Assembly (NCBI GenBank): GCA_022705325.1
Contig: JAKJER010000001.1
Span: 62,001-126,000 of the forward strand
DNA: 64,000 nucleotides
Source of the DNA: Planctomycetota bacterium
GTDB taxonomy: Bacteria; Planctomycetota; Phycisphaerae; SM23-33
Reading direction: 5' to 3'
Part shown: one piece after another, positions 1 through 9,560 of the stretch
Layout: every line of letters starts with the position of its first letter
Numbering within the stretch: position 1 is the first letter of the stretch
Program-made: the position numbers and the translations under genes
The notes under the pieces: model-generated
Seen by the model: only the letters and a program-made list of their open reading frames with translations
The model's database searches: none
Told to the model about the DNA's origin: nothing

Positions 1-2
1 AA

Positions 3-2714
3 GGTTGGATTCCCGTCGTCGGCTACCGGTGGAAAGACGGGGGCATCGAGTACGCCCTGGAGCTTTTCAGTGCGGAACTCGACGAACTGGGGCGGGCGAA
101 CCTGGTGCAGTTGGCGAAGCTGACGATGGCCAACCGCGGCCCGCAGTCGACGGAGGGCGTGGTGGCGGCCGGCATTCGCGGTTCGGCGGGGCACTTCCGC
201 CTGGGCGCGGTTCGCAAACCCGTCGCCCCGGCTGTCGAGTTCCGCTTCGAGCGCAACTCGCTGCGTCGCGGCGGCGAGCTGGTCTATGCGTTCTCGGACG
301 CCGCGGAGCTTCGCGTCGCAAGCGACGCGCACTACGAGCGACCCTACCGGGCGATGGACTACCATGTCACCGATCGCTCGGTGACGGGCCTGGCTGTCTA
401 CCGCCGCTCACTGGCCCCGGGCGAGACGTTCGAGGCCGTCTTCAAGATGCCCCGCGTGCCGCTGGCCGATGCCAGGCGGGCGGCGGCGGTTGAGGCGGCT
501 GACTATCGCGCTTGCCGCGAGCGGACGGTTCGATTCTGGAAGGATCTGCTGGGCGGTGTGGAGTTCAGCATCCCCGAGAAGCGGGTGCAGGATTCCTACC
601 GAGCGGCCCTGGTGCACCTGGCGCTGGCCACGCGAGACACCGGCCAGAAGCGCCAGGGCAGCGGCCTGCCCTACGATGCCCTGTTCCTCAACGACTACAT
701 GGACATGCTGCTGGCGTACCTGACGGGCGGGCTGCGGGAGTTGAGCGAGCCGAACGTGGACTGGCTGGTGCGCAAGCAGCACCCCTCGGGCATGTTCCTG
801 GACGTGCACAACCGCGGCAACACCGACATCGTCACGTCGCACGGGCAGGGGCTGTTCGCGCTGGCCTACCCGGTGGTCCTGACGCGAGACCTGGCCTACG
901 GGCGGCGCGTCTGGCCCGCCATCCGCAAGGGCGCCGAGTTCATCGTCAACGACCACAAGACCCACAACCGCTACGGCCTGCTCCGGCCCTCCATTCCGTA
1001 CGACGCCCCGATGCTGACGGGCTACCACACCTGCCACAACCTGTTCGCTCTGGCAGCCCTTCGCGCGTCGATCCGAGCGGCCAGGCTGCTGGGCGAGAAC
1101 GAAGACGCCGCCGCGTGGATGGCGGCTGAGGCGACCTATCGCGAGGCGATCCTCAAGGCCGTGGACGACGTGTACCGCAAGGAAGGATACATCCGCTCCG
1201 GCCTGTACGACTGGGCGCCCGGCTGGGTGCAGGGGCGCAAGGGCTGGGCCAACGACCACCCCAACCAGGACTGGGAGAACAACCTGCTGATCTACCCGAC
1301 CGAGTTGCTGGAGGAGGGCGACCCGCGGGTGGCGGCCACGCTGGCGACGATCCGCTCGCGGAAGTACCGCGAAGGCGTGATGACCTACCGCAACGGCATG
1401 CACGTCCACCAGTACGTCACGCTGAACCAGGCGCAGCAGTACCGCGCGATCGGGGACCAGAAGCACGCCCTGCTGGACCTCTACCACGTGCTGCTGCACA
1501 ACGGCTCGACGCACGAGGCGTTCGAGAACCTGGTCGTGCCCTGGTCCACCCGCACTCCGGCCGCGAGCTGTCCGCCCCCGCACGCCTGGGCGGCGGCCAA
1601 GACCGCCCTGTTCATCCGCAACATGATGGTGTGCGAGCAGGGCGGGCAGGCCGGGCTGGACGAAAGCCAACGCGACCTGTACCTGTACTCGCTGCTCTCG
1701 CCGGCGTGGACCCAGGCGGGCCAGCAGGTCGCGATCCGCGGCGCCCCCACGGAGATGGGCGTCGTCTCCAGCACGCTCACGTTCACCGACGCGGGCGCCG
1801 AACTCACCGTGCAGCCGAAGTTTCACCGCCCGCCGCGGCACATCGTGGTCCGCGTGCCGTACTGGGTCGAACTGGAGGGCTTCACGTCCGATGCCGCGCA
1901 AGCGTCAGCCGGCGACGGACGGCTTGTCTTTTCTCCGGACGTCACCAAGGCCTCGATCCGCTGGCGCCCCAGGCCCCACGCCCACGATCGCAACTACCAG
2001 GACATCCTGGCCGGCTACCGCGGCGAGTACGGGCACGTGAGCGACGGCAACTACGACCCAGCCCGCGCGGGCAAGGTCTTCCTGCTGGACGACGAGAAGA
2101 ACCACGCCCCCGAGCCGCTGAGCTTCGACCTGGTCCGCCGGGCGTTCCTGGCCGAGTACAGCCGCCGCTATGCCGCTTACCTGGCCGCCGGAGGAAAGCC
2201 CTACCCGGTCGAGCCGCCACCGCTGCTGACGGCCGCCCAGCGGCGAGAGGCGTTCGTCCGCCAGTTCGCCCAGGTCGATCCGTCGAGCTGGACGCCCAGG
2301 AAGCTCGGCATCGCTTACGGCAAGCCGGCGACCGCGTCGGCTTCGCTGTCGAGTCATCCGCCCCGCCTGGCCGTCGACGGCGTGGCCGACAACCTCCAGT
2401 CGAGTTGGCAGACCGACCCCTACCCCGCCTGGCTCCAGATCGACCTGGAGAAGCCCGCGAAGATCGACCGCGTCCACGTCTTCCCCTACTGGGGCGGCGG
2501 GCGGTTCTACCGCTACACGGTGGAGGTGAGCGCCGACGGCAAAGAATGGAAGCGTGTCGCCGACCTGAGTGACAACCGCAAGCCCGCCACGCCGCAGGGC
2601 GACCTGCACAAGTTGGCTCCGCTCCAGGCACGCTATGTCCGGGTGAACATGCTCTACCACAGCCTCAACCGAGGCGTGCACCTTGTGGAGGTCCGCGTCT
2701 TCGAGGCGCCATGA
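3..2714 (+). CDS. Six-hairpin glycosidase-like protein with C-terminal F5/8 type C domain, 5' end outside the window
   Basis: The reading frame is open from the first bases, so the true start lies upstream; 903 residues are visible. The central part, with LNDYMDMLLAYL, GNTDIVTSHGQGL and NDHPNQDWENN, looks like an (alpha/alpha)6 toroid of the six-hairpin glycosidase type. The last ~130 residues (from GKPATASASLSSH to VEVRVFEAP) look like a discoidin/F5/8C carbohydrate-binding fold with the usual PAWLQIDLEKPAKIDRV and ARYVRVNM strands. I infer a secreted or surface polysaccharide-degrading or binding enzyme; the substrate cannot be read. A GTG at 105 is an internal candidate start, but coding-like sequence continues before it. 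It stands alone, with a minus-strand gene following. Confidence 0.8.
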   Translation, partial: GWIPVVGYRWKDGGIEYALELFSAELDELGRANLVQLAKLTMANRGPQSTEGVVAAGIRGSAGHFRLGAVRKPVAPAVEFRFERNSLRRGGELVYAFSDAAELRVASDAHYERPYRAMDYHVTDRSVTGLAVYRRSLAPGETFEAVFKMPRVPLADARRAAAVEAADYRACRERTVRFWKDLLGGVEFSIPEKRVQDSYRAALVHLALATRDTGQKRQGSGLPYDALFLNDYMDMLLAYLTGGLRELSEPNVDWLVRKQHPSGMFLDVHNRGNTDIVTSHGQGLFALAYPVVLTRDLAYGRRVWPAIRKGAEFIVNDHKTHNRYGLLRPSIPYDAPMLTGYHTCHNLFALAALRASIRAARLLGENEDAAAWMAAEATYREAILKAVDDVYRKEGYIRSGLYDWAPGWVQGRKGWANDHPNQDWENNLLIYPTELLEEGDPRVAATLATIRSRKYREGVMTYRNGMHVHQYVTLNQAQQYRAIGDQKHALLDLYHVLLHNGSTHEAFENLVVPWSTRTPAASCPPPHAWAAAKTALFIRNMMVCEQGGQAGLDESQRDLYLYSLLSPAWTQAGQQVAIRGAPTEMGVVSSTLTFTDAGAELTVQPKFHRPPRHIVVRVPYWVELEGFTSDAAQASAGDGRLVFSPDVTKASIRWRPRPHAHDRNYQDILAGYRGEYGHVSDGNYDPARAGKVFLLDDEKNHAPEPLSFDLVRRAFLAEYSRRYAAYLAAGGKPYPVEPPPLLTAAQRREAFVRQFAQVDPSSWTPRKLGIAYGKPATASASLSSHPPRLAVDGVADNLQSSWQTDPYPAWLQIDLEKPAKIDRVHVFPYWGGGRFYRYTVEVSADGKEWKRVADLSDNRKPATPQGDLHKLAPLQARYVRVNMLYHSLNRGVHLVEVRVFEAP

Positions 2715-2748
2715 GGGCTTCGCAAGTGGGCAGTTGGGATGTTTAAGG

Positions 2749-3390
2749 TTAAGACCCCAGCGGCTCCTGTAGCCGGAGCCAGTCTTCCAACTCCGCCACA
2801 TCGTGGTTTGCCGCAAACTCGCGGATGAAACCCAGCGCGGTTCGTGGATGGTCTCCTTCGGGAGAGCAGTAAGCTTCATCCAGTCCTTTGGCGAAGCCCA
2901 GCGGTATGTCAAATGAATGCCATTGGCCTTCTCTATCGACGGCGAAGAAACGATCGCGGGCTGCCCGGATGTCAGGAGTATTCGGAACCGACTCGGGCTC
3001 TTGGTGGTTCTCATCCCACAGGAGCAGGTCCCCTTTGTCGTCGAAAACCTGCTGATTCGGGTACACCGGATGAAGGTACACTCTGTCCTTGCTCCTGATG
3101 TGCAGAATGACCAGGTTCCACTCGTGGTCCGTGCGGAACTCGGCGACCCCATCGCCCTCGGAAGGGAACACCCACCATCGTGGTCCGCCCCGCTCGGGAT
3201 GCGAGCAATATCGGTTGGCAAAGGGCGGGCGCGGCGGAATCGTTGGCGGGGGCGCCTCATATCCACATTCACACATGCGCCAGACCACCAAGAGTGCGAT
3301 TGCCGGGAGTGAAATCCCCATTGTCCAGGCCAGGCCCCTGACTGCCCGCTGTTCCGTGTTCGACACGATCATGCCTTTCGTCTTCGGCAC
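2749..3390 (-). CDS. Hypothetical protein with one N-terminal membrane segment
   Basis: A 213-residue protein that I do not recognise. Residues ~17-42 form one hydrophobic helix (AWTMGISLPAIALLVVW) followed by a Cys/Pro-rich stretch, so it is probably membrane anchored with the bulk outside the cytoplasm. The rest is mixed polar sequence rich in Trp, Asp and Arg with no motif I can name. The start used is GTG at 3390 with AGAGAG upstream; ATG at 3372 is an alternative. A good -10 box (TATAAT on the minus strand, 3410-3415) lies just upstream. Base composition is less GC-rich than the neighbours. It is convergent with the preceding gene and alone. Confidence 0.6.
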   Translation of the reverse strand: MPKTKGMIVSNTEQRAVRGLAWTMGISLPAIALLVVWRMCECGYEAPPPTIPPRPPFANRYCSHPERGGPRWWVFPSEGDGVAEFRTDHEWNLVILHIRSKDRVYLHPVYPNQQVFDDKGDLLLWDENHQEPESVPNTPDIRAARDRFFAVDREGQWHSFDIPLGFAKGLDEAYCSPEGDHPRTALGFIREFAANHDVAELEDWLRLQEPLGS

Positions 3391-3409
3391 ACGGGATACT
3401 CTCTACGAG

Positions 3410-3415
3410 ATTATA
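3410..3415 (-). promoter_or_regulatory. -10 box of the gene at 2749-3390
   Basis: The minus strand reads TATAAT here, 20-25 nt before the GTG start. No convincing -35 element is seen 16-18 nt further upstream. Confidence 0.4.
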
Positions 3416-3583
3416 CAGCCTGTTCTCTCCTACGTCTTGACCCCTTTCACCTCTCCATTCAGTTGGCCGGTGGCATGTCCCACGCCGCACCCCAAGCCCG
3501 CTCCTGGCGGGGTCTTCCGCTTGGGGGCGGTACCGCCGACTGGTCTTGGGTAGGAGGGCCACGGTCGTGTTCGAGGCGCCTGA

Positions 3584-4594
3584 CTAGGCCTGCTTGTCGA
3601 CCACGTTCTCCAGGCTCCAGGCGACGGCCTGGCGGATGCCCTCGTCGTAGCCGAGGGTCGGCTGCCAGTTCAGCTCGCGGCGGGCCTTCTCGGGCGAGAA
3701 GAAGCACTTTCGCCCCATGAGCCAGACGGAGTAGCGGGTGACCAGAGGCGGGGTCTTCCGCCCGAACATGTGCCCGAATACCTCCATCCAGAAGGCGGCG
3801 TGGTAGGCGACCTTATAGGGCACGCTCTTGGTGACGGGGGGGCAGCCGAGGCAGTCGGCCACGCGGTTGAAGTAGCCCGCCTGCGTGATCTCGCCGTCGC
3901 TGGAGAGGTTGTAGATCTCGCCGACGGCCTTGGGGTGGGTGGCGGCGAGGATGCAGCCCTCGGCCTCGTTGGCGGCGTTGGTGAGGTTGAGGCGGTTGGA
4001 GCCGTCGCCGAAGATCTTGGCCTTGCCCGCGCGGATGGCGCGGATGAGCCGGGGCATCGACGCGCGGTCCCGCGTGCCGTAGAGCCAGCTCGGCTTGACC
4101 ACCGTCAGCGGCAGGTCGCCGCGGTTGTGGAACTCCCAGGCGAGCTTCTCGGCCTCGACCTTGGCGCGGCTGTAGTAGCTCCACTTGTGGAGGTTGGCGC
4201 CGAGGGGGGCGGACTCGTCGAGGACCAGGCCGGCGCCGTCGGGGTGGCCGTAGGTCGAGATGGAGCTGATCTGGAGGAACCGCCCGACCTTGGCGCGGGC
4301 GGCGGAGGCGAGCATGTTCCGCGTGCCCTCGATGGTGACGGCGACGAACCGCTCCCACGGCCCCCAGTCGCCGACCTGGGCGGCGGCGTGGTAGACGGTG
4401 GTGACGCCCTTCATGGCCTGTTCGACGCTGGCGGCGTCAGTGACGTCGCCGGGGGCGATCTCGACGCCCCACTCGTCCAGCAGGCGGTGGTCGCTGCCGG
4501 GGCGGACCAGCGCGCGGACCGGCTGACCCGCGGCGCGAAGCTGCTCCGCGATGTGGCTTCCCAGCAGACCCGTCGCTCCGGTAACCAGGTTCAT
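3584..4594 (-). CDS. NAD-dependent epimerase/3-beta-hydroxysteroid dehydrogenase-like SDR
   Basis: A 336-residue extended short-chain dehydrogenase. The Rossmann motif GATGLLGSH (residues 6-14) and the catalytic Y141-x3-K145 (SYYSRAK) are intact, with an ISSIST strand before it. C-terminal sequence resembles the 3-beta-HSD/dihydroflavonol reductase branch, which acts on steroid, hopanoid or nucleotide-sugar-like alcohols; the substrate is not determinable. ATG 4594 was chosen because AGGAAGGA precedes it at good spacing; an in-frame ATG at 4615 contains that SD and is less likely. It runs divergently from the prepilin-like gene that follows and appears monocistronic. Confidence 0.85.
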   Translation of the reverse strand: MNLVTGATGLLGSHIAEQLRAAGQPVRALVRPGSDHRLLDEWGVEIAPGDVTDAASVEQAMKGVTTVYHAAAQVGDWGPWERFVAVTIEGTRNMLASAARAKVGRFLQISSISTYGHPDGAGLVLDESAPLGANLHKWSYYSRAKVEAEKLAWEFHNRGDLPLTVVKPSWLYGTRDRASMPRLIRAIRAGKAKIFGDGSNRLNLTNAANEAEGCILAATHPKAVGEIYNLSSDGEITQAGYFNRVADCLGCPPVTKSVPYKVAYHAAFWMEVFGHMFGRKTPPLVTRYSVWLMGRKCFFSPEKARRELNWQPTLGYDEGIRQAVAWSLENVVDKQA

Positions 4595-4726
4595 GGCGAT
4601 GTCCTTCCTGTTCATCCGCCGGCTCGGCGGCGGGGGGGATACTGTACGCCCCCGTCGCGGCTGGGTCAAGCGCGGCGCGGGCGCCTGGGGCGCCTGGGGC
4701 GTTGACGTCGCGGCCGGCCGGCGGAT

Positions 4727-5524
4727 ATGCTCTGGGCCATGCGAGGTCCGCGGGCCGCTACATCTCGGCTCCCCAAGGCCTTCACGCTGGTCGAGCTGCT
4801 GGTGGTCGTGGCGATTATCAGCCTGCTGCTGATGATGACCGCGCCCGTGCTTCAGAAGGCGATGCGCCTGACCCGCTCGGCCGTGTGCGGGTCCAACCTG
4901 CACCAGATCGGCACGGCCCTTCAATCGTACGTGGCCAAGTGGGCCTGGTACCCGGTGGGGATCGACCAGCACACGATCAACGAGCAGCGGGTGTGGCTCT
5001 GGCCGCCGCAACTGCGGGTCTACACGGGCGACGCCAAGGTGATGCGCTGCCCGCAGGCGCCGGACTTCGTCCCGTACGCGGGGGCCATGACGCCGACCCT
5101 GTGGACGCCGAAGTACGGCAGCGGCCTGCCCGCGTACTACGGCTACAAGGACGACGAGGTCCGGATTCTCGGGATGTACCAGAAGTTCAGTTACGGCTAC
5201 AACGTCTGGGGGGCCAACATCGGCGTGGTGCCCAACCCGGGGCTGGGGGTGTATCGGGCCCACGCGAGCTACGGCGAGACTCGGGCCGACCGGGTAGTGC
5301 TGCCCCAGGACATGGTCGCGTTTGTGGATTCCTGCCTCACCGACTACTGGAGCGGTTTCTCCGGCATCTACCGCGTGGGGCAGTATCCCAGCGGCATCCA
5401 CGGCGGCTGCGCGAACTTCCTGTTCTGCGATTCGCACGTCGAGCTGCTGGCCCGCGAGACGATGATGGACATCAACGACCCGGCCGTCAACTGCAGGTGG
5501 AACGTCGATCACGAGCGGCACTAG
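4727..5524 (+). CDS. Prepilin-like protein, type II secretion/H-X9-DG family
   Basis: A 265-residue protein with a short basic leader, then KAFTLVELLVVVAIISLLL, the classical prepilin peptidase site and hydrophobic spine; cleavage is expected before the Phe. After the helix comes CGSNLHQIGTAL, typical of planctomycete DUF1559-like pseudopilins. Near the C-terminus HGGCANFLFCDSHVELL matches the H-X9-D(G/S) processing-associated motif. ATG 4739 is an alternative start 4 codons in. Planctomycetes carry many such genes as scattered singletons of unknown role; they may be exported through a type II or type IV pilus-like machine. Two more copies lie at 25.5 kb and 63.8 kb. Confidence 0.85.
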   Translation: MLWAMRGPRAATSRLPKAFTLVELLVVVAIISLLLMMTAPVLQKAMRLTRSAVCGSNLHQIGTALQSYVAKWAWYPVGIDQHTINEQRVWLWPPQLRVYTGDAKVMRCPQAPDFVPYAGAMTPTLWTPKYGSGLPAYYGYKDDEVRILGMYQKFSYGYNVWGANIGVVPNPGLGVYRAHASYGETRADRVVLPQDMVAFVDSCLTDYWSGFSGIYRVGQYPSGIHGGCANFLFCDSHVELLARETMMDINDPAVNCRWNVDHERH

Positions 5525-5528
5525 GAGC

Positions 5529-5625
5529 AGTGAATAGTGGATAGTGAAAAGAAAAGAAGATAGTTGAGTGGCAAAAGAGCCCTTGGTCAGGGGCACCAGC
5601 GACTATCCACTGTCCACTATCCACT
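5529..5625. repeat. Inverted pair of 7-nt tandem arrays (AGTGGAT / ATCCACT)
   Basis: Left array 5529-5549 has three 7-nt units (AGTGAAT, AGTGGAT, AGTGAAA). Right array 5605-5625 has three units in the opposite orientation (ATCCACT, GTCCACT, ATCCACT). They enclose 55 nt with no gene. The left array starts 4 nt after the stop of the plus-strand prepilin gene and the right ends 4 nt before the aspS stop codon, so the pair exactly fills the convergent intergenic space. The arms could pair and act as a bidirectional terminator. Confidence 0.8.
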
Positions 5626-5629
5626 GCCG

Positions 5630-7489
5630 TTATCGCTGGGAGTTCTCGCTCAGGTCGCCCATGTTGGTCCACTGCCCGCTGGTGGTGGGCTTGGGCGGGA
5701 CGATCACCTTGAGGTCCAGTTCGGCCAGTTGGTGGTCGTCCACGTTGGACGGGGCGTCGGTTAGCGGGCACGTGCCTCGCTGGGTCTTGGGGAAGGCGAT
5801 CACGTCTCTCAGCGACGGCGCGCCGGTCATGATCATGACAATGCGGTCCAGGCCCAGGGCCAGCCCGCCGTGGGGCGGGGCGCCCAGGCGGAGTGCGTCC
5901 AGGAGGAATCCGAACCGCTCGGCCGCCTGCTGCTCGTCGATGCCCAGGGCGGTGAAGACCTTCTTCTGCACCTCGGGGTTGTGGATACGCACCGACCCGC
6001 CGCCCAGCTCCGTGCCGTTGCAGACGATGTCGTACGCCCGCGCCCGCACCGCGCCGGGGTCGCCGGCCAGCTTGTCCAGGTCCTCGGGGCGGGGCGAGGT
6101 GAACGGGTGGTGCATCGCCATCCAGCGGTTCTCTTCCGGCGACCAATCCAGCAGCGGGAAGTCGGTCACCCAGCACCAGGCGAAGTCGTCCTCGCCGAAC
6201 AGCTTGAGGTCCTTGCCCAGCTTGACGCGCAGGGCGGCCAGGATCTTGTTGGCGGCGGCGAGCTTGTCGGCGACGAAGAACAGCAGGTCGCCGTCCTTGG
6301 CCTCGAACCGGCCGCGCAGAGCGGCCTGCATCTCGGGCGTGATGAACTTGGCCACCCCGCCGGCGAAGCCGCCGTTCTCCAGCTTGCACCAGGCCAGGCC
6401 CTTGGCGCCGAAGTCGGCGGCGTAGGCGGTGTAGGCGTCGATCTCCTTGCGGGTGAACCTGGCCCCGCCGGTAACGCACAGGGCCTTGACGACGCCCTTG
6501 TTGGCCAGGGCGTCGGCGAAGACCTTGAACTCGCTGGAGGCGACGACGGCGCCCACGTCGTGCAGGAGCATGCCGAACCGCATGTCCGGGCGGTCGATGC
6601 CGTACTTGTCCATCGCCTCGGCGAAGGGCACCACGGGCACGCGCTCGGGGAAGGTCCTGTCCGCCGCCCGGCAGACGGCCGCCATCACGCGGTTGGTGAC
6701 GTCCATCACGTCGGCCTCGGTGCAGAAGGACAGCTCCATGTCGAGCTGGGTGAACTCGGGCTGGCGGTCGGCCCGCAGGTCCTCGTCGCGGAAGCAGCGG
6801 ACGATCTGGTAGTACTTGTCCAGCCCGCCGACCATGAGGATCTGCTTGAAGAGCTGGGGGCTCTGGGGCAGGGCGTAGAAGCAGCCCTTCTGGATGCGCG
6901 AGGGGACCAGGAAGTCGCGGGCGCCCTCGGGGGTGGACTTGGTCAGGAAGGGCGTCTCGACCTCGACGAAACCGGCTTCATCGAGGATGTTTCGCATGGC
7001 CCGGCAGATCTGGTGGCGCAGGCGGATGGCCCGCGTCATCTCCGGGCGGCGCAGGTCGATGTAGCGGTATTTGAGGCGCATCTCCTCGGAGACGGAGCTG
7101 TACTCGTCGGGCTGGAAGGGGACGCCGTCGGACTTGTTAAGCAGGGCCAGGTCGTGCCCGATGATCTCGATGTCGCCGGTGGGCAGCTTGGGGTTCTTGC
7201 GCCCCTCGCCGCGGGGGCGGACGGTCCCGCCGACCGCGATCACCCACTCGTCGCGCAGGGAGCGGGCGAGCTGGTAGCGCTGGAGTTCGGCCTGGTCCTG
7301 GTTCTCGGGCAGGTCGAAGACCACCTGCGTCACCCCGTCGCGGTCGCGCAGGTCGATGAACACCACCCCGCCGTGGTCGCGGTAGCTCCGCACCCACCCG
7401 CAAAGCCTCACCTCGCCGCCCACGTCCTGGAGCCGAAGCTGCCCGCACGTGTGCGTCCGTTTCATCACGCTGTCGCTGAAGGTTTCCAT
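5630..7489 (-). CDS. aspS: Aspartyl-tRNA synthetase
   Basis: A 619-residue class IIb synthetase that charges tRNA-Asp (or Asp/Asn if non-discriminating). The N-terminal OB-fold ([23 protein letters not shown]), the class II catalytic core ([12 protein letters not shown]) and motif 3 ([13 protein letters not shown] followed by [12 protein letters not shown]) are all present, with a bacterial-type GAD insertion in the middle. Length is slightly above the usual ~590. Start ATG 7489 follows GAGAGA; ATG 7465 is an alternative. It is the last gene of a minus-strand series after dxs, 96 nt downstream of it, and its stop is followed directly by a 7-nt repeat array. Confidence 0.96.
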   Translation of the reverse strand: METFSDSVMKRTHTCGQLRLQDVGGEVRLCGWVRSYRDHGGVVFIDLRDRDGVTQVVFDLPENQDQAELQRYQLARSLRDEWVIAVGGTVRPRGEGRKNPKLPTGDIEIIGHDLALLNKSDGVPFQPDEYSSVSEEMRLKYRYIDLRRPEMTRAIRLRHQICRAMRNILDEAGFVEVETPFLTKSTPEGARDFLVPSRIQKGCFYALPQSPQLFKQILMVGGLDKYYQIVRCFRDEDLRADRQPEFTQLDMELSFCTEADVMDVTNRVMAAVCRAADRTFPERVPVVPFAEAMDKYGIDRPDMRFGMLLHDVGAVVASSEFKVFADALANKGVVKALCVTGGARFTRKEIDAYTAYAADFGAKGLAWCKLENGGFAGGVAKFITPEMQAALRGRFEAKDGDLLFFVADKLAAANKILAALRVKLGKDLKLFGEDDFAWCWVTDFPLLDWSPEENRWMAMHHPFTSPRPEDLDKLAGDPGAVRARAYDIVCNGTELGGGSVRIHNPEVQKKVFTALGIDEQQAAERFGFLLDALRLGAPPHGGLALGLDRIVMIMTGAPSLRDVIAFPKTQRGTCPLTDAPSNVDDHQLAELDLKVIVPPKPTTSGQWTNMGDLSENSQR

Positions 7490-7585
7490 CGCGTCTCTCG
7501 ATACGCCGGTGGTCCGCCGCGGGCGCAGGGACATTCCCCCGCCGAGCGGACAAGTCGTGAAGTGTACCCGCAAGCGGGCAATCGA

Positions 7586-9499
7586 TCAAGATGGAAACGC
7601 CTTGCCCTGCCGGGTGCGGGCGACGGGCATCATGGCCTTCATCGCCGCGACCAGGTGGCCCACGTCGAGCTGGGCTTCCAGGAGCTGCTCGGCTCGGGAG
7701 GCGTGGGGGATGAAGCGGTCGGGCAGGCCCAGGAGCTGGACCTTGGCGGCGTCCAGGCCGCGCTGGGCGGCCAGTTCCAGGACGGCCGATCCGAACCCGC
7801 CGGCGACGACGTGGTCCTCGACGACGACCACGGGCTTGGACGATGCGATGCGCCGGCTGATCTGGGCGGCGTCCAGGGGCTTGGCGAAGCGGGCGTTGAC
7901 GACGGCGACCTGGAGGCCTTCCTCGGCGAGCTTGTCGGCGGCGGCCAGCGCGGGCTCGACCATGACGCCGTAGCACAGGAACGTGCCGTCGCGTCCCTCG
8001 CGGAGGACCCGGCTGATGCCCAGCTCGAAGGGCGGGCAGTCGCCGGGGATGTCGTCGGGGACCTCGTCGCGGGGGTAGCGCAGGGCGGCCGGGGCGTCCA
8101 GCGACAGGGCCAGGCGCAGGGCGGCCTTCATCTCCGCGGCGTCGGCGGGGGCCATCAGGACGATGCCGGGCAGGGGGCGAAGGTAGGCGATGTCCATGAA
8201 CCCGTGGTGGACGGCGCCGTCGCTGCCGACCAGGCCCGAGCGGTCCATGCACAGGACCACGGGCAGCTTCTGGAGGCACGCCTCCTGGAACACCTGGTCC
8301 ATGCCCCGCTGGAGGAAGGTGGAGTAGACGGCCACCACCGGTCGCAGGCCCGCCTTGGCCAGCCCGCCGGCCATCGCCACCGCGTGCGACTCGCTGATGC
8401 CCACGTCCAGGTAGCGATCGGGGAACTGCTCGCGGAAGGCCTTGAGGCCCGTGCCGTCGGACATGGCGGCCGTGATGGCGACCACCCGCTGGTCCTCGCC
8501 GCCCAGTTCGGCCAGGGCCTGGCCGAACACCTGCGTCCACGAGGGCCTCTCGCGGGCGGGGAAGACGGGCTTCTCGCCGTGGATGGTCCAAGCCGAGGGA
8601 CTGTGGAAGCGGCAGGGGTCTTCGACGGCGTACTGGCAGCCGCGCCCCTTCTCGGTGTGCACGTGCAGCAGCACCGGGCGGGGGATGTCGGCCAGCCGCG
8701 TGAGCACCCGGATCAGTTCGTGGATGTTGTGCCCGTCGATGGGCCCGAAGTACTCGAAGCCCAGGCCCTCGAAGATCTGCCCGCCGTGGATGGAGGCCTT
8801 GAGCCCGGCCTTGATGGACTTGATGGCCTCGGAGATCTCCTGGCCCAGCGGAAGGTGGTGGAGGATGTTCTCGGCCGACTGGCGCAGTCCCGTGTACGTG
8901 GGCGTCATGCGGATGCGGTCCAGCGCGCGGGCCATGGCCCCGTGGGTGCGGTCGATGGCCATGGAGTTGTCGTTGAGGACGATGAGGAACTGTCGCCTGA
9001 GCAGGGCGGCGTTGTTGATGCCCTCGAGGCTGACGCCGTTGACGATGGAAGCGTCGCCGACGACGGCGACGACCTTGTTGTCGCGCCCGAGGGCCTGGTC
9101 GGCCCACGCCAGGCCGACAGCGGTGGAGATCGCCGTTCCCGCGTGTCCGGTGGCGAAGAGGTCGTAGTCGCTTTCGGACGGAGCAGGAAAGCCGCTCAGC
9201 CCGCCGCTCTGGCGCAGCGTGTGGAACCGCCCGCCTCGCCCGGTGAGGATCTTGTGGGCGTAGCACTGGTGGCCGACGTCCCACAGCAGGCGGTCCCTGG
9301 CGAAGTCGAAGACGCTGTGCAGGGCGATGGTCAGCTCGGCGATGCCGAGATTGCTGGCCAGGTGTCCCCCGCGGGTGGAGACCACGTCGATGATCTGCTG
9401 GCGGATCTCGGCGGCAAGCTGCTTCAACTCCGCGTCGCCCAACTCCCGAAGCGACTGGGGCGAGCTTACGCGGTCGAGGATCTTGTTCTTGTCTGTCAT
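7586..9499 (-). CDS. dxs: 1-deoxy-D-xylulose-5-phosphate synthase
   Basis: A 637-residue thiamine-diphosphate enzyme that condenses pyruvate with glyceraldehyde 3-phosphate, the entry step of the MEP isoprenoid pathway. Seen are GHQCYAHKILTGR, the TPP/Mg site GDASIVNG...LNDNSMAI, and the transketolase-type pyrimidine domain with LCMDRSGLVGSDGAVHHG. Length matches the family (~620-640). It lies downstream of a polyprenyl synthase gene on the same strand, the common isoprenoid pair. The 61-nt gap between them contains a short AGGCTAC array. Confidence 0.96.
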   Translation of the reverse strand: MTDKNKILDRVSSPQSLRELGDAELKQLAAEIRQQIIDVVSTRGGHLASNLGIAELTIALHSVFDFARDRLLWDVGHQCYAHKILTGRGGRFHTLRQSGGLSGFPAPSESDYDLFATGHAGTAISTAVGLAWADQALGRDNKVVAVVGDASIVNGVSLEGINNAALLRRQFLIVLNDNSMAIDRTHGAMARALDRIRMTPTYTGLRQSAENILHHLPLGQEISEAIKSIKAGLKASIHGGQIFEGLGFEYFGPIDGHNIHELIRVLTRLADIPRPVLLHVHTEKGRGCQYAVEDPCRFHSPSAWTIHGEKPVFPARERPSWTQVFGQALAELGGEDQRVVAITAAMSDGTGLKAFREQFPDRYLDVGISESHAVAMAGGLAKAGLRPVVAVYSTFLQRGMDQVFQEACLQKLPVVLCMDRSGLVGSDGAVHHGFMDIAYLRPLPGIVLMAPADAAEMKAALRLALSLDAPAALRYPRDEVPDDIPGDCPPFELGISRVLREGRDGTFLCYGVMVEPALAAADKLAEEGLQVAVVNARFAKPLDAAQISRRIASSKPVVVVEDHVVAGGFGSAVLELAAQRGLDAAKVQLLGLPDRFIPHASRAEQLLEAQLDVGHLVAAMKAMMPVARTRQGKAFPS

Positions 9500-9537
9500 G
9501 CTATCCGTTATCAGCTTTGGGGCCGGCCTCCCGTTGC

Positions 9538-9560
9538 GGGCTGCCGGCTACAGGCTACTC
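9538..9560. repeat. Short 7-nt array (GGCTAC family) abutting the ispA stop
   Basis: Three 7-nt units read GGGCTGC, CGGCTAC, AGGCTAC, ending 2-3 nt from the minus-strand stop codon at 9561-9563. The unit belongs to the same family as the arrays at 14147-14195 and 14396-14416. Confidence 0.55.

Noticed and set aside
2690..3580. Duplicate target site around the gene at 2749-3390 (TTCGAGGCGCC at both ends)
   Set aside because: The 11-nt match is not adjacent to the gene ends and has no inverted repeats or mobility gene; chance in GC-rich DNA is likely.
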